Source: CAZBUH01 sp964495095
GTDB taxonomy: Bacteria; Bacillota; Clostridia; Oscillospirales; Oscillospiraceae
DNA: 10,895 nt
Reading direction: 5' to 3'
Assembly (NCBI GenBank): GCA_964495095.1
Contig: CAZBUH010000073.1
Span: forward strand, 1 to 10,895
In this document: positions 1 to 5,180 of the stretch, piece by piece
Layout: the number at the start of each line of letters is the position of its first letter
Numbering within the stretch: position 1 is the first letter of the stretch
Made by a program: the position numbers and the translations under genes
The notes under the pieces: model-generated
Database searches by the model: none
The model's input: only the letters and a program-made list of their open reading frames with translations
What the model was told of the DNA's origin: nothing

Positions 1-7
1 CCCTGCT

Positions 8-583
8 TTACGCTTTATTAAGAAATCCCTGTTTTTTCAGTATCTCCCTCACCGATACTCCCACTATGGCGGCGCAGGCGATTTTTATAAGGTCGAAGGG
101 TATAAACGGCAGCACGCACACCGCCATAGCCTCTTTAAGGCTGTAGTCTGCCACGGCCATAAACTGAACGGTGCCGCAGAAATAGCACACCGCCGTGCCG
201 AGAACACACCCCAGGGCCGACATAAGCACCTTTAAAACATAATTTTTTACCGGCACGGCGCTCACAAGGCCCGCAATCGCCGCCATGAAAAGGTACGACC
301 ACAGATATCCCCCCGTAGGCCCCACCACAACGCCGAATCCAGCGCCGCCGCCGGAAAACACGGGCATACCGCATATACCCAGGAGTATATATACCAGCAC
401 CGATATGACTCCCTGCTCCCAGCCAAGTACGACTCCGGAAAGCATAACGGCAAAGGTAGCCAGCGTCACAGGCACGGGCCCTATCGGTACCGTTATTGGC
501 GACAGTATGCAAAGTATTGCCGCAAACAGCGCACACTCTATCCAGAACAGCAGCCCATGGGCCCTTGCTTTTTTCTCTTCCAT
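8..583 (-). CDS. bioY: BioY family biotin transporter, substrate-binding (S) component
   Basis: A 191-residue, very hydrophobic protein with about six membrane segments, the usual length for BioY. BioY is the membrane S-component that captures biotin, either alone or with the energy-coupling (ECF) ATPases and transmembrane protein. Family features seen: PIGPVPVTL at residues 33-41, a GMPVFSGGGAGFG stretch at 72-84, GPTGGY at 88-93, and FIPFDLIKI near the C-terminus (160-168). The ATG is preceded by GGGAGG at 591-596, seven bases upstream, and the gene ends in TAA at 8-10. No ECF ATPase gene is visible here, so it would act alone or with modules encoded elsewhere. The BirA-type operator upstream independently supports the biotin assignment. 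The family call is firm; biotin as the ligand is inferred from family plus operator. Confidence 0.95.
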   Translation of the reverse strand: MEEKKARAHGLLFWIECALFAAILCILSPITVPIGPVPVTLATFAVMLSGVVLGWEQGVISVLVYILLGICGMPVFSGGGAGFGVVVGPTGGYLWSYLFMAAIAGLVSAVPVKNYVLKVLMSALGCVLGTAVCYFCGTVQFMAVADYSLKEAMAVCVLPFIPFDLIKIACAAIVGVSVREILKKQGFLNKA

Positions 584-600
584 CAGTATTCCTCCCTTAA

Positions 601-632
601 TTGTAAACCAAATTTATTTTCTAGGTTTACAA
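601..632. promoter_or_regulatory. BirA biotin operator upstream of bioY
   Basis: A perfect 9-base inverted repeat, TTGTAAACC (601-609) and GGTTTACAA (624-632), with a 14-base AT-rich spacer. This matches the known BirA operator layout in Bacillota (TTGTnAACC - 14 to 16 bases - GGTTnACAA). It overlaps the -10 hexamer by two bases and covers the expected transcription start of bioY, so bound BirA (biotinyl-AMP form) would block initiation. It predicts repression of bioY when biotin is plentiful. The birA gene itself is not in the window. Confidence 0.88.
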
Positions 633-659
633 TATATCACAGGAGGGATTCCCTGTCAA
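631..659 (-). promoter_or_regulatory. bioY promoter (TTGACA-17-TATATT)
   Basis: On the minus strand, TTGACA (654-659) and TATATT (631-636) are separated by 17 bases, close to the sigma-A consensus. The predicted start lies near 624, inside the BirA operator. The -35 hexamer contains the TGA stop codon (656-658) of the upstream gene, so the promoter begins exactly where the preceding operon ends. No clear terminator separates them, so some read-through from the upstream operon into bioY is possible. Confidence 0.85.
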
Positions 660-2062
660 CCAATAGTTACCTCCAGAGAGCCGTCAGACTGCCCACGGCA
701 CTGGTAATTTGAGTAGAGATTCCGGTTATCTGTGTCCAGGCTCACCTGAGAGCGGCCTATATATGTTACGCCCGTCCCGTCAATTACGCCCAAATACCAG
801 CCGCAGAACTCCTCCTCAGGGAGGCTGTACCGTCCCATTGCCACGGCCAGCTTCTCGCCGTCGCAGTCCATGGCAATCTCGTTGTAGAGGCCGTCGTCAT
901 TCAGCACTTCAAAAAAGCTGCCGCCGGAGCCTCCAAGCCCCAGGCTGTAGACGCCCTTATCCTCGGTCACCACCCGGAGCTCCCCGGACACGTCCACAAA
1001 AGTGAGAAAGTCCTCGCCCTGATACGGCAGCAGCAGACTCAAATCCTCACCGCAGTCCATAAGCTCCAGCTCCTGGAGCTTTTCCCCGGTCTGCTTATCC
1101 AGGGCCGTAAAAATATATTTTCCGTTTTCCGCCGTCAGGAGCAGTATTTTTCCCTTATCGGCGCTGAAGCCCATCCAAAGGGTCTGCGCCCCGTCGTCAA
1201 GGGGGCAGAAAAGCTCCCATATATCCTCCGTCAGCACGGCGGCCCCGTTTTCTATTTCATAGGGTATGACGTAGACGCCCCGCCCCTGGGGATACCCGGC
1301 CCCTTCAACGGTCCCCTCCTCCGAGACAACGCTGAAGTCAAACCAGCAGCCTGTCTCATCGGCAACGCTTATACAGTTAAGATACAGCCAGTAATCACCG
1401 TCTCCGGAGAAATTCACATCCACCAGCTCTCCATCCTTATTTTTCTCCACCTCTACGTTTGCAGTCAGGTTTTCCGGCACCGGTATCCGAAAGGACTCTG
1501 AAAATTTCTCCGACAAAAATTCCTCCGCGGAGCCAAGGTTTGTCTCATAATATTCCCCGCCGTGATCCCACACTATATTATTCGCCGGTATGTCCAGACT
1601 GGCATTCAGATAAAATTCCTCCCGGAAATCCCGGAGCTTCAGCACTTTACTGCCCTTGCCGCCGGCCGGGACGCCGCTTGCGGCTTCCGCCACCGCCTCC
1701 TCCCAGCCGCAGAGGTCGGCGTCATCGATCCCTCCGGTGCTGCCGACGCCAAAATTCAAAGCCATATCGGCCTGAAGGCCGCCAAATTTCCTCTGGCGTT
1801 CACGGTAAACGGGACTTTGGGAAAAGGTAAAATCAGTGTCCGGCGGGTTTTCGCCGGTTTTGGCTATACTCCACATAAGCCTGTTATAGCAGTGCACATT
1901 CCTGGTGACCGTCACATCCGAGGCTGCCTGCCTGTCTCCCAGGACGGTTTCCTCCGTGACCTGCACCCTGTCCTGCCGGAGATTTACGGCGGAGGCGCCG
2001 TATATGAGCGCCCCAGCCGAAATAAAGAAAAGCAGTATAAACGCAGCAAGGCTTTTTCGCAT
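656..2062 (-). CDS. exported or membrane-anchored protein of unknown function, last gene of the ABC operon
   Basis: A 468-residue protein that I cannot place in a named family. It starts with a basic MRK, then a hydrophobic stretch at about residues 5-25 ending in ASA (23-25), so it is either cleaved by signal peptidase I or held by an N-terminal anchor. There is no lipobox cysteine. The rest is acidic and looks soluble and extracellular, with nine cysteines. The C-terminal half has short repeating strand-like units (for example DKQTGEKLQELEL, GELRVVTEDKGVYSLGL, GEKLAVAMGRYS), reminiscent of a beta-propeller, but this is only an impression. The ATG follows GGAGGG at 2070-2075. It starts 14 bases after the ATPase stop, so it is surely in the same operon. 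It may be an extracellular partner or sensor for the ABC system. Confidence 0.85.
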   Translation of the reverse strand: MRKSLAAFILLFFISAGALIYGASAVNLRQDRVQVTEETVLGDRQAASDVTVTRNVHCYNRLMWSIAKTGENPPDTDFTFSQSPVYRERQRKFGGLQADMALNFGVGSTGGIDDADLCGWEEAVAEAASGVPAGGKGSKVLKLRDFREEFYLNASLDIPANNIVWDHGGEYYETNLGSAEEFLSEKFSESFRIPVPENLTANVEVEKNKDGELVDVNFSGDGDYWLYLNCISVADETGCWFDFSVVSEEGTVEGAGYPQGRGVYVIPYEIENGAAVLTEDIWELFCPLDDGAQTLWMGFSADKGKILLLTAENGKYIFTALDKQTGEKLQELELMDCGEDLSLLLPYQGEDFLTFVDVSGELRVVTEDKGVYSLGLGGSGGSFFEVLNDDGLYNEIAMDCDGEKLAVAMGRYSLPEEEFCGWYLGVIDGTGVTYIGRSQVSLDTDNRNLYSNYQCRGQSDGSLEVTIG

Positions 2063-2076
2063 TTTTTCTCCCTCCG

Positions 2077-2805
2077 TCAGTCGCCTGTAATGTCGTCCAA
2101 GGCCTTGCCCACACGGTCCGCCCTGTAGTGGTAGGTCTCCTTTATAAAATCAACAAGGCTCTTTCCCGATTCCTCCAGCTCCAGCGTTGACACGTCCCCC
2201 AGGACGGAGCCGCCCCGGATTATAACGGCCCGACCCACGAAATTCTCCACCTCCTCGATAAGATGGGTGGAGAGGATCACCGTCTCCTCCGGCTCCAATA
2301 TCCCCAGGAGCACCTTATAGAAGTCCTCCCTGTTGAAAATGTCGTTTCCCGCAAACGGCTCGTCCATAAGAATGTATTCCGCGCCCTGGCAAAGGGCCAT
2401 TATGACCTCAAACTGGTTTTTCTGGCCTGCAGAAAAGCTTTTTACCGCTTTCCCCATGGGCAGCTCAAAAAATTCCATAAGCCCCTTAAAGCGTTTTTCA
2501 CGGAAAGAGCCAAAGTGGAGCTTATAAAAATCCGCGTGCTCTCTCGGAGTCAGGTTTGGGAAAAATGAGTGCTCACAGGTGGCGAAGCTGAGCCTGGCGA
2601 TATTCCGCCGGGTGACAGGCTCGCCGTCCAGCAGCACCTGGCCGCTGTAGCTCAAATAACCCAAAACGCACTTCATAAGCGTCGTTTTCCCGGCGCCGTT
2701 TTCGCCGAACACGCCCACTATCTCGCCCTTATCAAATTGCAGGCTCACGCCGTTAAGGGCGCATTTCCCGCCGTAGCGTTTTGTAACTTCCTTTATTTCA
2801 AGCAT
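2077..2805 (-). CDS. ABC transporter ATP-binding protein (YtrA-linked operon)
   Basis: A 242-residue ABC ATPase that energises the membrane proteins encoded just upstream. Visible motifs: Walker A GENGAGKTT (34-42), an ABC signature in the variant form SFSAGQKN (123-130) instead of LSGGQ, Walker B YILMDEP (144-150), a D-loop AGND in place of SGLD, and the H-loop histidine in STH (179-181). It should form a dimer on the cytoplasmic face of the membrane. The start ATG is three bases after the preceding gene's stop, behind a G-rich stretch (GGGGG at 2814-2818). The layout (GntR regulator, two membrane proteins, ATPase) is like the YtrA-controlled cassettes of Bacillota linked to cell-envelope stress, but neither the substrate nor the transport direction can be read from the sequence. 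Confidence 0.93.
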   Translation of the reverse strand: MLEIKEVTKRYGGKCALNGVSLQFDKGEIVGVFGENGAGKTTLMKCVLGYLSYSGQVLLDGEPVTRRNIARLSFATCEHSFFPNLTPREHADFYKLHFGSFREKRFKGLMEFFELPMGKAVKSFSAGQKNQFEVIMALCQGAEYILMDEPFAGNDIFNREDFYKVLLGILEPEETVILSTHLIEEVENFVGRAVIIRGGSVLGDVSTLELEESGKSLVDFIKETYHYRADRVGKALDDITGD

Positions 2806-2808
2806 TTT

Positions 2809-3315
2809 TCATACCCCCAGCCAGACATTCCAGATATTCCGCCACTGTCCCGGAAGGAGCGTCCCCTCCGGCGCCACGGCGATGTAGATACCGTAGTATA
2901 CCGCCAAAATGATAAACGCCAGCAGGGCGCAGGCGAGCACCGTCAGTACCGGCGCCGCAAGGCACCGGATATGCAGCTCACGCCGCTCCGGAAGCCGGCG
3001 CATGACATAAATGCTCTTTGAGCCGTACCAGTGGCTGGCGTAGTGCCACACGCAGAGCAGCACGGCGCATACCGCCGTAAGGGCAAAGCCCGCAAGGGAG
3101 ATACCCAGCACATCCGCGAAGCTGTCCATCACGGCCCCCTCCCTGAGCACCTTTTCCTGCCCGTCATAGAAAAAGAGCTCATTATAGCTGTTTTCCAGAG
3201 AGATGAAATATATGAGGCTGAAAATGGCCGACAGGCTAAGCGCCGCAGCGCCCGTCTTTATCTCACGCTTGTAATCTGTCCCAAGCGGAAAAAAATCATT
3301 CAGCTTACGGCTCAA
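2809..3315 (-). CDS. small membrane protein, probable ABC permease subunit
   Basis: About 168 residues with three clear hydrophobic segments: one near the N-terminus (TGAAALSLSAIFSLIYFISL), one in the middle and one near the C-terminus. A conserved-looking cytoplasmic loop, SIYVMRRLPERRELHIRC, sits between the last two. It has only about half the length of a standard ABC-2 permease, so it probably pairs with the membrane protein encoded just upstream. I place the start at TTG 3313-3315, eight bases after GGAGG (3324-3328). A TTG at 3328-3330 is in frame but has the ribosome site inside the reading frame rather than before it. The gene overlaps the end of the upstream gene by 11 bases, implying translational coupling. 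No named family is assigned. Confidence 0.8.
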   Translation of the reverse strand: MSRKLNDFFPLGTDYKREIKTGAAALSLSAIFSLIYFISLENSYNELFFYDGQEKVLREGAVMDSFADVLGISLAGFALTAVCAVLLCVWHYASHWYGSKSIYVMRRLPERRELHIRCLAAPVLTVLACALLAFIILAVYYGIYIAVAPEGTLLPGQWRNIWNVWLGV

Positions 3316-4030
3316 ATATCTCGCCTCCAAACAGCTTTATTCCGGTGCAGCCAATAACCGCCAGCGCCAACAGGGAAATACACAGATCGTTTGCGTAATT
3401 TCCCATCTCCGCCGGAAAGGCCCGGCCCACGACAACCGCCATCAGCGCCGCCGCCACAGGCTTTTTCCCCAGGCGCATATTAAAGGAAAAGTATGCGGTT
3501 GAAAAGCCCAGACCCAATGCCGCCAGTATATTTCTCACACAGCGGCTCCACTCCTCCAGGGGAACCAGGCTGTGGAGGAATCTGCTCCTGTAGCAGGCCA
3601 GGAAAACCGTCTGCTCTGTGGCATATTCCGGGCTTATATGGCCCGTATAATACCGGCACAGGCCCAGCATCACACCGGCCTCTATCCCCCAGAATATCAG
3701 AAAGCATACTGCGCCGTACACCCCCTGCCAGACCGTGACCGCCCGCTCCGCTATCCTGAGCCGCTGTATTGTATATCCGCTGTGGCTGCCGTGCAGCTCC
3801 GCCCCGTTGAGGCACAGCACGGCGCAGTACAGGAGAAATCCCGCGGCGCAGACCCACGCCGCCCGGCTTTCGGAGATAAGGTTTACAAGATTCGGCGGTA
3901 CGTCCGTATATTTTCTCAGCGTGTATATAAACAATGCTCCCTGGCCCGCCGCCATAGCTGCCAAAATCGCCGCAAGCTTCCACACAGTGCCGCAGGCGGA
4001 CAGCATCAAAACTGAAATATGTTTTTTCAT
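3305..4030 (-). CDS. membrane protein, probable ABC permease subunit
   Basis: A 241-residue integral membrane protein with about five to six hydrophobic segments, including ISVLMLSACGTVWKLAAILA at the start, AWVCAAGFLLYCAVLCL, a long one around AVTVWQGVYGAVCFLIFWGI, and NYANDLCISLLALAVIGCTG near the end. It follows the repressor gene with only five bases between stop and ATG (4028-4030). The ribosome site GGGAG (4039-4043) lies inside the last codons of the repressor gene. A GTG at 4043-4045 could give five more residues but has a worse ribosome site. By position it should be the main membrane subunit served by the ATPase two genes downstream. No diagnostic permease motif was recognised, so the role is inferred from context. 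Confidence 0.82.
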   Translation of the reverse strand: MKKHISVLMLSACGTVWKLAAILAAMAAGQGALFIYTLRKYTDVPPNLVNLISESRAAWVCAAGFLLYCAVLCLNGAELHGSHSGYTIQRLRIAERAVTVWQGVYGAVCFLIFWGIEAGVMLGLCRYYTGHISPEYATEQTVFLACYRSRFLHSLVPLEEWSRCVRNILAALGLGFSTAYFSFNMRLGKKPVAAALMAVVVGRAFPAEMGNYANDLCISLLALAVIGCTGIKLFGGEIFEP

Positions 4031-4035
4031 TTCCC

Positions 4036-4407
4036 TCACTCCCACAGTTTGATAATGAGGCTCACCGCCTCGTCACGGGATATGCCCATCTGCTTCATGG
4101 CCGCGACTGCGGCGCCCATATCCTCCTCGATAAGCTGGCGGCGTATCTCCTCCGGCTTTCCGGGACTCACCGACACAAAGCTCCTGGCTCCGGAGTGTGA
4201 GGAGATAAGCTCCTCATCCTCAAGCATCTTATAGGCTTTCTGCACTGTGTTGGGATTTACCCCCAGGATAGCCGACAGCACCCGCCGTGAGGGCATCTCG
4301 TCCCCCGCGGCCACGGCCCCGGACACTATCCCGCGCTTAATATGGCGTATTATCTGCAAATAGATAGGGCTGCCGTCCTCCATTATAAAATTTTCAAACG
4401 AAACCAT
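4036..4407 (-). CDS. GntR family transcriptional regulator, YtrA subfamily
   Basis: A 123-residue DNA-binding repressor, the short size typical of the YtrA subfamily, which lacks the large effector domain of other GntR proteins. The winged helix-turn-helix spans about residues 12-78: PIYLQIIRHIKRGIVSG, then GDEMPSRRVLSAILGVNPNTVQKAYKMLEDEELI, the signature GntR pattern with the recognition helix near NPNTVQKAY (51-59). The remaining 40 or so residues form a short helical dimerisation tail. It is the first gene of a five-gene ABC operon and its promoter lies inside a large inverted repeat, so it most likely represses its own operon. The ATG follows AAGGA (4417-4421). The inducing signal is unknown; in related systems it is often a cell-wall-active compound. 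Confidence 0.93.
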   Translation of the reverse strand: MVSFENFIMEDGSPIYLQIIRHIKRGIVSGAVAAGDEMPSRRVLSAILGVNPNTVQKAYKMLEDEELISSHSGARSFVSVSPGKPEEIRRQLIEEDMGAAVAAMKQMGISRDEAVSLIIKLWE

Positions 4408-4428
4408 CGCCCACCATCCTTACTGTGC

Positions 4429-4485
4429 AAAACCGTATTACTCGTATAACACGGTTTATCTGTATTATACGACTAATACGGTTTT
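4429..4485. promoter_or_regulatory. large inverted repeat, probable operator of the YtrA-type repressor
   Basis: Two 21-base arms (4429-4449 and 4465-4485) are inverted copies matching at 20 of 21 positions, separated by 15 bases. Inside lies an extra half-site, so the element AAACCGTRTTA occurs three times: 4430-4440 on plus, and 4447-4457 and 4474-4484 on minus. The first two form a tighter dyad with a 6-base spacer. The right arm covers the -10 and most of the promoter spacer; the left arm lies downstream of the predicted start. Binding by a dimeric GntR protein here would block polymerase. The assignment to the adjacent regulator is inferred from position. Confidence 0.85.
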
Positions 4486-4492
4486 TTGTCAA
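4464..4492 (-). promoter_or_regulatory. perfect consensus promoter of the gntR-ABC operon
   Basis: On the minus strand, TTGACA (4487-4492) and TATAAT (4464-4469) are separated by exactly 17 bases, a full match to the sigma-A consensus. An AT-rich stretch upstream (about 4493-4508) could act as an UP element. The predicted transcription start is near 4457, about 50 bases before the gntR ATG. Such a strong promoter overlapped by an operator suggests tight repression with high output on induction. Confidence 0.9.
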
Positions 4493-4532
4493 CTATAAAA
4501 TTTAAAAGATGTACTGTTTACGGAATAACGGA

Positions 4533-4579
4533 GCAGAAAGCCTCCGGACGGCTTCTGTCCGGAGGCTTTCTGCATTTTT
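4533..4579 (+). terminator. strong hairpin with T-run, orphan rho-independent terminator
   Basis: A perfect 17-base-pair stem (4533-4549 with 4557-4573), seven-base loop, followed on the plus strand by ATTTTTG. There is no T-run on the minus strand, so as a terminator it works rightward. However, no rightward gene precedes it, because the neighbouring promoter at 4464-4492 fires leftward. It may be left over from a lost plus-strand gene that once converged on the DUF554 gene, whose remnant begins just beyond. The structure is certain; its current use is not. Confidence 0.55.
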
Positions 4580-4580
4580 G

Positions 4581-4777
4581 CCCGGTAAGCACTGTCAGCA
4601 CACCGGCGAAAATCAGAACTATTACGCAATCCAGGACTGACTTTGCCGGGAGCATGGAGGCGTCGCTGTTTATACCGTCCTCTATGGCGCATACGCACAC
4701 CGCAAGGGAGGTATTCGCAAAGCCCTCCACGAATTTTGAGTCGCCGCCACATTTGCTATTGTACCGATACCGGCCAT
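4581..4777 (-). pseudogene. decayed DUF554 family membrane-protein gene
   Basis: Read leftward from ATG at 4775-4777, the first codons give MAGIGTIANVA, which resembles the N-terminus of DUF554 proteins (YdfK-like, usually about 230 residues). The match then jumps to another frame: GGDSKFVEGFANTSLAVCV, followed by AIEDGINSDASMLPAKSVLDCVIVLIFAG, which resembles the middle of the same family (typically FVEGFVTASLLFCVGAMAIVG, then EDGLxGDxSxLLAKSVLDG). So most of the first third, a few codons in the middle and the whole C-terminal half are missing, with at least one frame change. It cannot make a working protein. Identification is from memory of the family pattern. Confidence 0.68.
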
Positions 4778-4792
4778 TTCTCTGTCCGCTTT

Positions 4793-4847
4793 CTTCTGGT
4801 TTCACACATACTTTTTCTTGGAAAGAAAAAGTATGCAAAAAGAACTT
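4793..4847. repeat. 55-base repeat, left copy, bordering the assembly gap
   Basis: This sequence is identical to 4948-5002 on the other side of the gap. Inside is a perfect 13-base-pair hairpin (4807-4819 with 4823-4835, loop GGA) of the type CATACTTTTTCTT/AAGAAAAAGTATG, followed by GCAAAAAGAACTT. This hairpin form suggests a dispersed intergenic repeat, which would also explain why assembly broke here. It has no coding sense in any frame that I trust. Confidence 0.85.
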
Positions 4848-4947
4848 NNNNNNNNNNNNNNNNNNNNNNNNNNNNNNNNNNNNNNNNNNNNNNNNNNNNN
4901 NNNNNNNNNNNNNNNNNNNNNNNNNNNNNNNNNNNNNNNNNNNNNNN
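4848..4947. other. assembly gap of 100 N
   Basis: Exactly 100 unknown bases, a conventional placeholder for a scaffold gap of unknown size. Because the two edges are the same 55 bases, the contigs may simply overlap, with nothing missing; equally, a longer repeat-containing segment could be lost. Reading frames that cross the N stretch are meaningless. Confidence 0.97.
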
Positions 4948-5002
4948 CTTCTGGTTTCACACATACTTTTTCTTGGAAAGAAAAAGTATGCAAAAAGAAC
5001 TT
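4948..5002. repeat. 55-base repeat, right copy, bordering the assembly gap
   Basis: Exact copy of 4793-4847 in the same orientation, with the internal hairpin at 4962-4990. It begins at the first known base after the gap, and identity with the left copy ends where the gap starts on the other side, as expected for two contig ends sharing one repeat or assembly k-mer. Confidence 0.85.
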
Positions 5003-5128
5003 TATCGCGCACCGGGATATGTGTAATCGCAGAATTTATGCCCGGTGACGGAAATTTTTAAGCGATTATGTGGAATATGGTAACATATTGGCGCGGCATG
5101 CAAATTAAAATTTCACGCCTATATATGC
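5003..5128. other. intergenic DNA with no recognised feature
   Basis: Between the right repeat copy and the terminator of the next operon I see no plausible gene, no convincing promoter and no strong structure. The sequence is AT-rich towards its right end. Together with the pseudogene and gap, it belongs to a roughly 690-base stretch without an intact gene. Confidence 0.6.
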
Positions 5129-5162
5129 AAAAAGCCGGTGAGACGCCTCAGCGTCCCACCGG
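5129..5162 (-). terminator. rho-independent terminator of the GldA/F/G-like operon
   Basis: Read leftward, a 12-base-pair stem (5162-5151 with 5146-5135, one G-T pair) and a four-base loop are followed by CTTTTTG (T-run at 5129-5133). It lies 18 bases beyond the TAA of the DUF4340 gene and is correctly oriented to end that operon. Confidence 0.88.
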
Positions 5163-5180
5163 TTAAATATGTTTTGCTTT

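Noticed and set aside
644..654. Palindrome AGGGATTCCCT between the -10 and -35 of bioY
   Set aside because: Short, without a T-run, and not needed to explain control given the clear BirA operator. It may be a chance feature or a weak structure at the end of the upstream mRNA.
4486..5061. Open frames crossing the N gap on both strands
   Set aside because: They include about 34 unknown codons and the 55-base hairpin repeat. The only meaningful coding signal is the broken DUF554 match on the minus strand.
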